A stretch of 64,000 bases of DNA from Saccharomycopsis fibuligera x Saccharomycopsis cf. fibuligera (taxonomy: Eukaryota; Ascomycota; Saccharomycetes; Ascoideales; Saccharomycopsidaceae). Shown one piece after another: positions 1 to 13,101 of this stretch. Each line of letters starts with the position of its first letter. Position 1 is the first letter of the stretch. A model generated the notes under the pieces. The model made no database searches. It was given only the letters and a program-made list of their open reading frames with translations, and was not told the origin of the DNA. The translations under genes and the position numbers were made by a program. The stretch spans positions 434,001 to 498,000 of the forward strand of contig CP012813.1 in assembly GCA_001936135.1 (NCBI GenBank). Direction: 5' to 3'.

Positions 1-3000
1 AAAAAGAAAAAAAAAGCTATTAAAGCTCTAAAAAGTATGCTGATCGTGCCATGTAAATTGTATAGCCCACAACATTGCTCATTGAAGTAACCCTTTATTG
101 CGGCGCTTTGACCTTTACATAGACTAAAACTACAATCAGTAATATTGTCAGAAATAGTAACCACGAGTTGCAACCGCCACGCGCCACGTTTTCGCCGCCA
201 AACCGGATCAATTCCATATATGGCGGCTGCTCATCTGCTTAAATTGATCTCCTCGTTCGTATTTTAAATTGAAAATCACAGGGGAAATATAAAAGTTAAT
301 CTGAGCAATATAATCTTATTTTCCAGTTCTATTTTACTTTTATTTTACTTTTTTTTATTTTGCAATTTGCCTCAATTTCCGCTCGTTTTATTTTTATTTT
401 TAAATTTTTTTGAGTGATTTTTCCTATCAGCGATACTGCTTAATTTTTTTTTAGGTCGGTATCACCGAGGAAAATTTTTTTTTTTTGATTTTTCTGCGAC
501 AACCCACGTTGATAACGCTATCTCAGACTAGCTCTTAACATGGCGAAAAATTTTCTACGCGCAGTGCGCTGGTTTGAAGCACATAGATATAAAACGAAAG
601 CAGAATGAAATTAAAAAAATAAAACAAGTTGAAGGGTAGCTTAAAAAAAAAAAAAAAAAAAAAATAAAAAATAACGGTGTGGCAACGAGATCTCCAGACA
701 AATTGGCAGCAAGAAAATTTTTTTTCTTTACTACGGGTGGGTTGGGCAACGGCGCACACAGGGAAATTCTAAGATGATTCTGGATCAATGCATGAAAAAT
801 TTGTAGTTAGGTTAAACCGTCAAATTTTTCAATTCATTTCACTATATTTTACTTTTTTTTTGCCATCATTTTGTCGCTTTATTTTTTTGTATGTGCTTCA
901 AAGACAAGCAGTGCACCGAGTGCACCGAGCACACAGCGCTGTGTATGCGCACATTAGCATGTGTAACAGACAACCAACTAAACTCATCCAGCAACGGCTG
1001 AGTCTTGTTGGGAAGAAAAATTTTCCGTGTATTCTAGCTGTTTGTACAGTACATTCATTCCCTTGGTGAATAAAAAAACAAAAAGTCGTACGGTAGAACA
1101 GGTTGCTTGCTTGGTTATCTGCCTGACGCCAACAGCTAGTCTCCAATTGTACATACCACTATCAATCGATGTTGTAAATGGTACGATATACTAAACTATG
1201 ATACTGCAAAATATCGGATCATCTTGCTTTCGTAGACTGTACAATTGATCAGAGGTGCGTATACCTCTGCAGCGGTACCAAGTTGGGTCTCTCTTGCCCA
1301 ATGTCAAAGCCACACCAAAAATGCACCTTATTAGACATGTAACATTTCTCCACGTTTTTATACACCCCTACCCTAGCATTAACATATGCTTTCCGCTTTA
1401 ACCAATAAAAAAAAAAAAAAAAAGAACGCAGCGATTGAAAGTTTTCAATCATTAAAGCTGAATATCACAACTCCCTGGGATCTTGATATTGTTCGAAATA
1501 ATTGTCCTCAAATCCCTGCTGTTGTTTTGATTTGCTTCCATATTGTGACAAAATGATTGAGTGCACTCTGTGTGGCACCAATAATGGAAAATTAATTTTT
1601 AATTTTCCACCCAGGCACGTGCGATTGCGGGAAGGGCCAGCCATTAAGAGGAAGCCTGTAGCGAGAACCACGCCAGATCGAGCTATTTTTGGTACACTGC
1701 ACGTGGAATGGGACTGTTGGCGCCGCCCCAGTTCAATAAATTTTTGTGTGTGTGTGTGCACGCGTGTGGCTAGTGCAAATTCCATTTTAACCCCTAATTA
1801 ATTTTTGAGCTGTAGTGTAGTCAATTAACCATTTGAGCACTAATGAATGGCCCGACCGGGGTGTGTCATGACAGGAGCCGCTGGTTCCTGAAAAATGACG
1901 TTTACCGGTGAAGTGAGTAGTCGAGCACATAATGCTATTCTTAGAGATCCACACAATTATCACCCATCTTTTGCCAATATATGGGGGGTGATGACTATAG
2001 CAGTTTCAGTTTTATAGGATGCACACCGGGGTTAGAAGTAGGAACTAGAATTTACAATTTCAAATGACAGCCAGTACGCGGATTACATTGTTCTTAATAT
2101 CGTACCGTACTTGTTGAACTTGGACCATTGAGTCCAGTTTCAAAAGACGCTCATGAGCACTGAAGTCATTTTCGACTTCTGTCAGATTACCAAAATTCAG
2201 TCATTGTGGCATTATTTGGGTCATTCGGAGATTCTTACTTCAACGTTCAAGAGTGTTTGTTTATTTTATTTTACTTTTCTGGATTCAATTGTACTGGTTG
2301 ATACAAATTGTCTACACATCAATTAATGACGAGAGTGCTTGTACGTATTGCGAAATTTATGACAAATTAATCGCTCATAATGATAACTAATAAAGCTAAA
2401 ACTAAAGAAACCCTGCTGGCCCAAAGTCGTTGAAAAAAATGACACCTTGCTTGTCAACCGTAGATCATTGCCCAGGACGCTGATTCAGCGAATACTGGGG
2501 TTTGTTTCCACAAGACTAAGAAGCAATATATTGTGAATTGTGAACGATTTGTTTTACTTAAAAATAAAAAGCCTCACTGTGAACTAGCTTTGGCTTGTCT
2601 ATTCCCTCTATTCAGCCTGACTGAATCCCTTGCATTTTGACTCACCCGGGTGTACGGTATTGAGATAACGTTAACATTATATTCAGGAACTTGGTTGGGG
2701 GTTTGTCTTTCAGCCCATCAGCAGCGGCCGCTGCCGCAGCCGCTGCTGCGGTTACCTAACATTCTAGGCCGGAGCCCAATTAACGACAAATCCAAATTCA
2801 AATCCAAATCCAAACAAACCATCCATCAACAAGAAAACAGTCCAGATCTTGTCTGGGTTCACGCAAGGTTAAGCCGCGATATGACGGTTACCTGTCTGCC
2901 TCAATTGCTACACATACAACTACGCCATAATGTACTTGGGGAAAATAAAGCCGGTGCGTAGCAACCAGCGGTGTCTATCCTTACCGGTTATGCTGCCGAA

Positions 3001-4564
3001 TGCGCAGAAACCCGCCAGAACATTCTCGAGCACACAAGCAACACAAGCAAAAGGAAAAAAGCAAGAGTAAAAGGTTTCCACTATTGCCAGTGTTTAGCCA
3101 GCTGGCCAGCCCAACAAAAATGACAGAGGCCCGAGCTTAGCTCTGGCTGATAACAGTATGATACATTGCTAATTGGCAATAACCCATTACTGCGCATAGC
3201 GCCCGCTATAGCATAGTGACAATCTACTGCTCTTGTTGTCTCTTGTCATAAATTGAGCAAAAGTAAAATGCGTAAATACAACATTCTTAGCAACCCCTCC
3301 TTCCGGCTGCCGCCACCGACACTATAATAAGGCGTCATTAGTGGTATATTTGCAAGGCAAGGTAGCGAGGGAATATTCTCTGGCGCCGATGTCGTCGACG
3401 AGCTTGAGCTCCATTGAGTCTAAAGGGGGAGGAGGATCGGACGGTACAGTTGTGGTGGAGAGTCAAGTTGACAGTTCGGTGCACTGAGAGAAAAAGTACT
3501 GCTCGGAGGGTAGGTGTACCACCACTACAGCAATAGCTGAGTCACTATAGTGACTCAATGAGCGGAGTGCTAGCCAGCCAGCTACAGCTTTGTATGGTAG
3601 TACATCTCGGCGCATGTGGGCCGGACCGCCCGTCGCGACGTAGTAGTAAATGCTTAATAAAAAATATGTACTGGCCCGCCTGCTATAAAATTTTCTATAG
3701 TCTAGACAGCTAAAAGATAGCAAGGCTCTGCACGGCAATAGGAAGCGGTGTGGCTAGTGCGTTCAATGAGCTCGCTCACTTAGTCACCGCGCGGTGAGGG
3801 CAAAAATATTATGCAGTTATAGCATTTTGCACAACAACTTGGCCCGCAACAACAACAATAACAATCTTGAAGTTGTATCATCACCCAGCAGTATCATCAT
3901 ATGCACAAAATGATGCGATATGTATGCGCTGCAATGCAGTCATAGGTGCGTGTAGCTCCCACCAGGTGTGCAAAACCGCTGCTGAAAAATTAATTTTTAA
4001 AAACTAAAAAAAAAAAAATTAATAAGTAAACAGAAAAAAAAAAATTACAGCTGCTGCATGATGCAACAACCACCCACAGCTTCTAACCATCCAGACACAC
4101 CTGCCCACACACCCACACGCCCACAACGCACGCACGAACGCATGCACGCGTGCACTGCACAACACTGTACTGACCACCACCACAACCACAACCACAACCA
4201 CCACAGTCCAACATGGGAGTGCGAGAAAAAAAAAAAAAAAAAAAAAAAAACTTCTGTGACTCTTTGACATCTGTGCGTGCATATACTGCCGGGCGGTGGG
4301 TTATTTTATTTATATATAACCCACCCCAATCCTCATACCCGTTGCAAGATTGTATAAGTATTTTTAAAAATTTTTTTTTACTTTCTTACTCTCTATAAAA
4401 CAAAACCTTTAACAACTATTTAACGCCCATTAAGTGGAACTTGAGATTGATCTTCTATCTTCTGTCACTACTTCTTCTGCTACTACAAATACTTGCACTA
4501 CTACAACTTCTACTACCCGACTACTACCATAACTCGGAAAAAAAGTCCGCCGCAGAGTCCCGCG
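1..4564. other. gene-free region upstream of the 4,565 gene
   Basis: No credible ORF was found on either strand; all open stretches are short and start or end in A/T runs. It holds A runs (about 643-664 and 4,228-4,250), CA-rich and CCACAA-type simple sequence around 4,080-4,205, and a perfect 20-bp palindrome at 3,538-3,557. The right part must contain the promoter of the following plus-strand gene. The left edge is cut by the window, so its full length is unknown. Confidence 0.6.
3538..3557. promoter_or_regulatory. 20-bp perfect palindrome with two Gcn4/AP-1-like half sites
   Basis: The sequence TGAGTCACTATAGTGACTCA is its own reverse complement. It contains TGAGTCA and TGACTCA, each matching the yeast Gcn4/AP-1 consensus, spaced symmetrically about CTATAG. 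It lies about 1 kb upstream of the small gene at 4,565. That it binds a bZIP factor is inference. Confidence 0.4.
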
Positions 4565-5305
4565 ATGTCATTTCAAAGAAACTACTGTATAGTTGATGGC
4601 AAGCCATGCCCATCTCAGCACACAAGCTTTTGCTGCAAAGAATGCAAAAAATACCATGAATACATAACGTCGAAGAATGTATCTTCTAATAACTCTCACC
4701 AACAACAGCAACAACAACAACAAATACAATATCGCCAACAACAGCGCCAACAGCAGCAGCAGTCGCAGCAGATAATAAATGATGATGACTACCTTGATGA
4801 ATTGGAATTTGAAGAAGAAGCTTATCAGGCAAACAGCGATGGCGATCTTTACAGTTTCAACTTGAATGAAAGCTCGAGTAGTAACAGCAGCGAATATCCA
4901 TCCCGCAAACAAAGCTCGGCTTATTCTGTGTTTAGCCTATCATCTAATGGCACTATTTCTGCTGAAACTAGTCCATTGCTTACACCAAACTTCAAAGACG
5001 CTAATTTGCAAGATATCAAGTTTAACTCTTTGTTTGACAAGAGCCAAAACTACAACCTTGTTAACCAAAACAATTTGCCTTCCGTTGATTTGTTTGCCCC
5101 AACTATGAACAATGTCACTTGCTTGGACGCTTTGACTTACAACTACCCAACTGCTGACAACTATGGACAACAACAACAACAGCAGCAGCAGCAGCAGCTT
5201 TACCAACAGCAATACGCACAACAGCAGCATCAATATGAACAGAAAAATTTGACGTCGATTCCTCAGCACAGCTACCAAATCTGGGTCAACCAGATTTCCA
5301 GATGA
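4565..5305 (+). CDS. small Cys-rich, Gln-rich protein, possibly Ecl1-like
   Basis: A 246-residue protein. The first ATG in frame is at 4,565; the open frame extends upstream only through non-ATG codons. The N-terminus (residues about 7-33) has a Cys cluster, CIVDGKPC then CCKEC, followed by KKYHEY. This resembles the short Cys motif at the N-terminus of fungal Ecl1-type life-span/stress factors, though the first Cys pair is spaced more widely than I expect, so the match is weak. The rest is low complexity: two polyglutamine tracts (about residues 45-70 and 200-225), an acidic patch (DDDYLDELEFEEE) and Ser/Asn-rich stretches. It stands alone, with long gene-free DNA on both sides. A nuclear regulator is plausible but unproven. 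Confidence 0.7.
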   Translation: MSFQRNYCIVDGKPCPSQHTSFCCKECKKYHEYITSKNVSSNNSHQQQQQQQQIQYRQQQRQQQQQSQQIINDDDYLDELEFEEEAYQANSDGDLYSFNLNESSSSNSSEYPSRKQSSAYSVFSLSSNGTISAETSPLLTPNFKDANLQDIKFNSLFDKSQNYNLVNQNNLPSVDLFAPTMNNVTCLDALTYNYPTADNYGQQQQQQQQQQLYQQQYAQQQHQYEQKNLTSIPQHSYQIWVNQISR

Positions 5306-5978
5306 TTGATTATGTTTATGCCATAGAATTTTGCATCACCCTTTCTATTCCATCTTCATCTTCACCTTCATCTATTTTTCACCCATTTCTTTTGCATGTG
5401 TTATGTCCCATTTTTTAGTTCTTTTTCAATTCACCCCTTTTATTATAATTTTTCACGAGGTTTATGACTTATTACTTTTTTTTGCTTGTTTTCTTTCACG
5501 CTGCTGACGTTTTTACTATTACTACATTTCTACTCATTACGACTTACTATTTACATAGAAGGAAAGTTATACTTCTTTAATACTTGCCAATTTGGCACTT
5601 AGAGAACAAATATATTTTATCTGCATACTTTACGAAACAAAAAAAATTTTTTTCATACAATATCGTAGTTATCCATTCATTTACCTTATGTCTTTCCATT
5701 TTGATTTCTATTAAATTAAAGGATGACTTTCAATCTGTCTTGATTTGCAATAAATGAAAATCTTGGATTGAATAGGTCTCAATTGAAATGATGATTGAAA
5801 AACACGCCATGGTTTGATTATTTGGTACCAGTACTTAAACAGATCTGGACCAATGGCAGGTCAAGTCAGGTTTGACGTCTGAATTTTATTTGACTTGAAT
5901 TCGGCCTGAGCAAAATTGACCTAACTTAACTGTTCTGACCCAATTTGACACATCACAAGTTGCTAACTAACTAACTAT

Positions 5979-6040
5979 GCGCCCGAGGCCTCGCGAGCCC
6001 CCGTGGCCCCGTGCCGCCATATGGCGTGGCCGCGCCCAGC
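5979..6040. other. short GC-rich island with 12-bp palindrome
   Basis: This patch of about 60 bp is strongly GC-rich inside AT-rich DNA. It holds the palindromes CGAGGCCTCG and, at 6,015-6,026, CGCCATATGGCG. It follows directly on a CTAA tandem (about 5,962-5,976). Function unknown. Confidence 0.4.
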
Positions 6041-9000
6041 AATTGCTGAAACATGTCACTATGTTACTACTAGTCAGCCAGTCAGTTGCGTATTGTCGTT
6101 CTCTTTCTCGTGTTACATCACTCACATCATTATCGTCCTTATTATTGTGAGTTATTAATTGTCCCCTCAATTACTAATTCAAATTCTCAAAAAAATTATC
6201 AAATTACCTACCGTATTGTCTGTCTACAACACTACTGGCAGTGATGGCTGTGCTGGACCATCAAAATTGTCAAAGAGCCGAAAAGTCCTTCAGATACGAC
6301 GCGGGCTTCGTTTAGGCCTATAGAGCGTACACTACCGCACACGCCACTATACTTACTATAGTAGTAGTTATGAGTACTGTTGTTCATACTGCAGTGGTCC
6401 TTGATCCTTAAACATTAACGCACTTCTCGGAGTGTTCGGCGTCAGTGCGTTCCGTCAACAACAACAAAAAAAAAAAAAAAAAAAAAAAAAAATTAAAAAA
6501 GAGCAAGGGAACAGATATTTGGTAGGGTTTTTACATTACTAAGGCCTGGCCATGACTAGCATGTCGGCGGCTAGCATCGTGGCGTTACAGATATGTTCTG
6601 GCTAGCTATAGTAGAAGCTTCCTCTTTTATGGCGAGGGAGATACGTACAGCGGAAGAAATAGGGATTGATCTCCGCTGTCTATGAGTGTCCTGGGAGATC
6701 TGGATGGCGGTTGCCAAAAGATGTTTTCCATCCTAAAATTGTACTTTACGTAAGGTGGCAGATGCATACACAGATATTCTGGACAAAGTAGGATAAAATC
6801 AAAGGAGGGGAAGTCAGTGACTATTAGTGACTAGACTTGACCTGGCTGTCGCTCAAAGTAACGAATGGGACAAATAGAACAGTGGCTCGTCAGCTCATAG
6901 GCCAGACTGGTTTATCGAAACTATTTACTACAAAAAAAACCTAGATAACGAGCACCGAATGAAACCGGTATGACTGCAGGGCGGATAAGCTTAAAAGATG
7001 ATGAGATCATTGATGATGTAGTTTCTGAACCAACTAAATAAAGAATTACCTTGTCAACAGAAGAAACATAGCCGCTAGCTGTAGTATCAATTGACAATTA
7101 ACAAGAAAATTAGAAAATGGCGCGAAAAATGGGGTAACAACACAATGCAATAGTGCAATTCTACGACGAGAAAATACCGCTATCACGTTTCTTGGTACAA
7201 TTTACATGAAATATGATAAACGATAACACTAATATGGTGACTAGTGGTGATGATAGCGGTAAAAGATGTCACAACAACACAACATGAGGAGATTGCCCAT
7301 CACCAACAGCAAGAAGCGTCAGCAACAGCTATTAGCGCTGATGGGTACAAGCGGATCAAAACCATAACAAAAACATTAGCGCTTAGCTTAATTTAGCTAC
7401 CGCTATTTTTGTTGTGATTGAAATCATTGATCGAAATCGTTGGTTTACTGATTTTGACTCACATGGATCAATTTACAACAAAAGATAAAAAAAAAAAATA
7501 AAAAATAAAAAAAAAAGACGTAAACTCGGAATGATGATTTGGCTTACTTGCGATAAAACTAGGCTCAATGTAATCGTTATCGTTTGACTCTATCGCTCAA
7601 GCCGTCGACAAAAAGGGGGAATCGGGTTGGGGTTAAAGCGGCTAGCTTGGATAATTTATGGTTTAATCAAGCAATTGATTATTTACTCAATCCAATCTCA
7701 AAATGAGGCAAAAGAAATCAAACAAAGGAAAACAGTATTTGTGATTCATTGCCCTTGGCGACACAGTTATAACTATTTCAGAATGGCTACTACACAATAG
7801 AAACGAAAACAAAAAGCTGCCAGGATAAGTTAAAGTTAAACAATTAACGGTAATCAATTCATGAGTGGTTTTGCAGCTGTGCGGGACACTCAAATGACGT
7901 GCTGTTTTTAGTTGTTTTTTTGTTTTGTTTTGTTTTTTGAAAAAAAAAAAAAAAAAAAAAAAAAAACTGGCTGAAATCTTTACAAGTAGATAGACTGAAC
8001 GATAGATTTTCGAAAAGTTTAGCATAAATCGTAAACCATGGGTATACTATATAGTCTACTTATCTCTAAGCGCTTAAGTTTTCGGCTGATAGATAGAACG
8101 TTCGATTGATTGATAGATAGGAGATAGATCATCGGCAATGTAAGCATTCTAATCAGATGACCGGAACTACAGATAACTGAGTTAACACATGAAAACCAAG
8201 ACAATGCTAACATTTGAGCAGCGATAATAATATTGAGAATATGGAGAACAGCAAAATCATACAAAAGATAACAAACCTCAATCAATAAAATTTGTTCCAG
8301 ACTAGACTGCTTAGTTTGCCAGCTCCTCTGAATGGGCCTACGATTTTAAGTTTAATTCCAATCATAGAGCAAATTCCTTTACATACCGGTGGAGATGTTT
8401 GTCAAGAATTGACCAAGTGACAAACAAGCATTGCTTTATTGCAATGACAGGCTTAGCGTATCCGACCAAAACGTTCTATCTGTCCCACTGGGCAGATTTT
8501 TTTTATCGATAAGAGAAAACCTCTATCTCCATTTCTGCATACAGATATTCGACATTGTCGTAACATAATGTAATTACAAAGAGAGAGAAAAATTTCCTTT
8601 ACGCTCTCAAAAATTGCTTATTGCCATCACGTATATGCCAATACGCGCTGGATTCCTAAACTGAGAAATCGCGTAAGTATGCTTCTTCAGTTTGCGGTTG
8701 CAGCGATTTCGGCTCGGTAGTTCGAGCGAGCACGCACAATAATTTACAGGGTTGCTATAATAATAAATATTGGTAGTATAGCAAAGATTGTGGAGTATGA
8801 CGAAACGCAACTGTGAAGATAGCGAGACTTTGAAATGAAAAAGATAGATAGATAGCCAAAGCGTGAATAGATAGCTAAGATATAGACAGATGGATAGATA
8901 GGCCGATAGCTGTAATTTTAAAATTAGCTTGCAAGAGGGAAAAGATTCTAGCCGGGTGAGGCTGGTGACCCACGGGCGCGCCAAATGGAGCAGAGAGCAG

Positions 9001-9041
9001 AAAGTGGCTGGAGAGATAAGGCCAGACAAGTTTGGCTCATT

Positions 9042-9063
9042 CTGACTGACTGACTGACTGACT
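9042..9063. repeat. CTGA tetranucleotide repeat
   Basis: Five CTGA units in tandem, ending in CTCA. Simple repeat in gene-free DNA. Confidence 0.8.
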
Positions 9064-11935
9064 CAATAGTACACGCCACGCTTCAGAATAGAGGCCGCGG
9101 CAGCATGCAGGTAGTCACAGGTGGCTGGTACAGTTGTGGTACGCGGGCCGAGCCTCAGAGGTTTTGTGCACTACAGCTAGCTATGTATGGCTAAGTATAG
9201 CTGTACCTGTGGCGGTGCATGAACTGTCTGCATCAAATTTTTCCAATATTCCATCCAATTCGACTTTATTCGATTGCTAAGATGATGGAATTCATGTGCC
9301 ACATATGTTTTACTGCTGTCACAGCCACTACATCACTAAACCGCCACATTACAGGTGACAGAGTAACCAGCTATATTGCGCTGTAAAATCCTTAGCAGGG
9401 AATAGTCAAAACAAAAACGGTGAAACAAAAACAATCTGACAATAGTAAACAGAAAAAGCCCTATGAGGAGCAACATTATTGAGAAACAGCTCGTTTCAGA
9501 ATTGCGGCCAGCGAGTGTAAAGCGCGGTGGAATACTGCTGAATGTTCTAGAATGAAAAAAAAAAAAGTTGAAAACATTGAAAAGTGAAGATAAAGATGAA
9601 AATTTTTTTTGTAGTTTCTCACTCCAGTTTTAGCAATGTTAACTGGCGCCCCCGACTGGTTTACATTTGAAATGAAATTAAAAATAAAAATAAAAACATA
9701 TGTTGCAGTGAAATTCTCTCAAATGCAGCCCTCGCTACGACAGGTTGAAGATTGTTGTGGCGGCTTACAGCGTTGCTTTTATTTGAGTGAGGCATTTTAC
9801 CTAGTATATTCTAATGCGGTCACCAACTAATGCCTGAGTTTAAACCGCGGTTCTTGTTTCCCCCCTTTCTCTTTTGGAAGCCTGTTTTCGTTTCTGTATT
9901 TTCCTTTTGTAACATGTCAGTATCTTTTTTAGCATATTTAGCATCCTTATTAGCTCAGGCCTCCTAACAATCAAATCCTAATTTAAATTTTCATTTGAAA
10001 GATGGGGAACAGCTCTACGGTCAGTAGTCACTCATGAGCGGACTTTGTATAGCGTGTACGCTATTGTTAACATTGCTGCTATATAAAAAAAAAAAAAAAG
10101 TGCGCTGAAAGTCAAAACTTAACTCTGTAAAAGAAAAAGCCTGGGGGTTTCTGGAACAACTTTTCAATAAGTACAATGAAGTAATGGTTCTTAAGGCGAA
10201 AAATTTTTGCATGTATGCTAGAAAGTGTAAATATAGAAAAACAGAAGCAAAGATAAAAAGAGACCGTCATGCTTGCTTGAGGTTGCTTGGACATGCCTAA
10301 GCGAGACAGGGCAGTCAACATTGCCACTATTTCTTCAACACATAGTGAAAATTTTTTCCGTGCGACGAAAATTTTCTCCTTGCTATGGGTTCTATGTAAT
10401 TCTATTTCATAGACACAGTAACTTAGTTGGATGAAAAGAGAAAGATTTTCCAAAAAATTGTATTATTAATTTTTTGCTAAAAAAACATTGCATTTTGCAA
10501 GGTATGAGTTTCCCCGTTTTCTGTTTTGGTTAATTTTTGACTTGGCCTTCAATAACGGACCATCTAGACCAGGTGCATAGACCGATGCGAGGGTGCTTTT
10601 AGTCAGATCATGCCAAAAGTCATTATTTGAATACTAAGTTAATACTACTATGGACAAATACCTTGTTTGACACTTTATGGGTGAGTATCGTTCTGGCCAC
10701 ATTGATGGCTGGCGTGAACAATTAATTGATTGATTGCTGGATGATCAGAGTCCCTTTTTCCCCTTTTAACTCAAAAGAAAAGTCAGAAGTACGATTATTC
10801 GAGATCTAGCATCAGTCCCTCTGTGTGTTACATCACACAGTTGTCTACCCAAATGATCTATAATTAGAGCACAGCCAGTATAACACTTACCCATTATTGT
10901 GCTTGATTGTTGTCAATTGAGATTTCTGTGTGTTCTGCAGTTTACCACAATTCAAAATTAATTGCTCCCGCGCCTCGGAATTTTCCATGGATCCAATTAG
11001 CCAGGCAAAAAACGGGCTGTGGAAACGGAGTGATTTCCTAAATTGACAATCAGGGCCCAGTCCGTCCCGCCCCGGGCGACCACTGTACTCCGACCAGCGC
11101 TAAACAATCAAAGATAGTGCCGATCTGGCATTAGTGCCAAACTTTCTTTGTACGGCATTTTGATTAATTTATTTTTGGCAGTTTAAAAGCTGGCAATGGT
11201 TTTCTCTTTTTGATTCCCATTTGACAGGACACTTCGTCGACTTGTACCCTTGGTTTTTGATGTTTCGGTTTACGTCTTCATTTACAACGAAAGTTGATGT
11301 TTACCTTTATGGTAAAAATTCCAGTTTTTTTGTTTAGTATAGCGTTACACAGGATGGGAAGATTGGTATAGACAAGAAAGCATACCGGAATTCCTTTAGT
11401 ACCGGAAACGCAATAGGTCCTCGTGAATCATACGATATTTTCTTTTTTTTTTTTTTATTTTTTTTTTTTTTCCACTAGCCACTTGATTGATTCTGTTGAA
11501 TCATATTTACTTTGAATTTTCCATTTACTATGGCCGATGAGAATATTTATTTCCATTAAAGCATATATTTTCCCGTTGTTTCACATCTTTACCTCCAGAT
11601 ACTTTTTTATGTTTCATTGCGGTATACGAAACACGGCGCCATACGGTTTCAGTCGTTTTATGACCCAGAGTTATTCAATTCGAAACAAGACATTCTAATA
11701 AAAGTTGCTGCTCTCCACAAAAATTATAACAGCCAATGACAAGATTGCCGCATTAGTTTCCTTGTATGTTCGTTCTAAGTTATGATATAGTTATGATATA
11801 GCAGCTGGATCAATTTACCCATAGCTACAGGGAAGCACATTAGCCAAACAATAGGCACATTGCATGTTATTACAAGCCATTGGTTGGTTGACAGTCAGCT
11901 TTCCCTACCTCAGGTCATATGGATAGATTATACGT

Positions 11936-11959
11936 AACCATTTAGTATACTAAATGGTT
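11936..11959. repeat. 24-bp perfect palindrome
   Basis: The 12-bp half AACCATTTAGTA is followed directly by its reverse complement, with no spacer. It sits inside the convergent gene-free region. It could be a dimeric factor site or a chance palindrome in AT-rich DNA. Confidence 0.6.
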
Positions 11960-13057
11960 CGATAGACTTTACCGGTCGGTAACCGAGTATCAGCTCAAAG
12001 ATACTGCCAAAAACTTAATGGACAAACTTAACTAATCAAACAGCTAAACAGCCCAACAAAATGTGAATCCGCATACCATTAAGTGTGTTTTGGCTTAACT
12101 TGCTCAAATTGTCTTTTAAGTAAACTTTTAGACACCAACATACAATAATTCACTCTATCATACAAACAGTTGATGCATTATGACAGCTCAGTACCGCTTA
12201 TGGTTTTACTTTTTGTTTTTAGCATGCTAATGTGTGCTTCCTTTACGAAACGTCCCACAGTGTTTACTTCAGATTTGTGCCCTGTAGTATTGGTAACCAC
12301 AAAAGCTGTTGTTAATAAGAAATGTACACACATAACAACCTTAACGGAATTTTTGACAGGTAGAACTTAAGCGGTGGCGGTGAAAAAAAAAAAAAAAAAA
12401 AAAAAAAATAGGTCCACCCATCCTTACAATGTAATAAATCTAGACTTTTGCTCCCCTAGCTGTCCCACACTAAACACCTGCCAAAGACGACAACCTAAAT
12501 TAAAACCCAAATCACGACCAAAACCAAAACCAGAGCCGATATTCAAACCCCTTAATGTGACTTAGGTCTGTAAAACTAAACTTTTTATCCTCATAAAGTT
12601 CCCGAGGAAATTGTTCCCACTGGGGACGCAAAAGAAAATAATTCATACCAGGTAACTGTTCTTGAAACAAACTTTCAAACCTTGTATTTTGTTATAAAAA
12701 ATGAAAACCAAACCATAAGAAGTATTTACGATGGTTCCTGAAGCATTTTTTTTTAAAAAAAGGAACAAAAGTCTTCAGTATTCATGACAAATGGCTCAAG
12801 CTAGACAAGAACTTTATAAAAAAAATAGAATGAATTAAATTGGGAAGCCTTGTATGCTATAGTATACGGACTTAGAGGTGTAGTGTACGGCGCCACTCTT
12901 TTCCTGGTGTACCATGTTTAAACTATGGCTTACCAGCCACTTTCACTAGCCAGTTTGCATAATCATATCTCTAATACAAACATGCGTTTAATAATCAAAA
13001 TGGTTTACAAACATTATAAGGCAAGGTATATCTCATCTATAGATACCTTAGATACTA

Positions 13058-13101
13058 CATAGCACATAGCACATAGCACATAGCACATAGCACATAGCAC
13101 A
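13058..13101. repeat. 7-bp tandem repeat (CATAGCA x6)
   Basis: Six perfect head-to-tail copies of CATAGCA and a partial seventh, about 1 kb from the right end of the convergent gene-free region. A microsatellite-type repeat, likely variable in length. Confidence 0.9.

Noticed and set aside
1502-1801. 99-codon ORF on plus with an overlapping 106-codon ORF on minus
   Set aside because: Both include simple repeats (GT run) and show no family motif; chance frames in a gene-free region.
12374-12565. 63-codon ORF after a 26-base A run
   Set aside because: Begins with polylysine from the A run and Pro/Lys simple sequence; no support.
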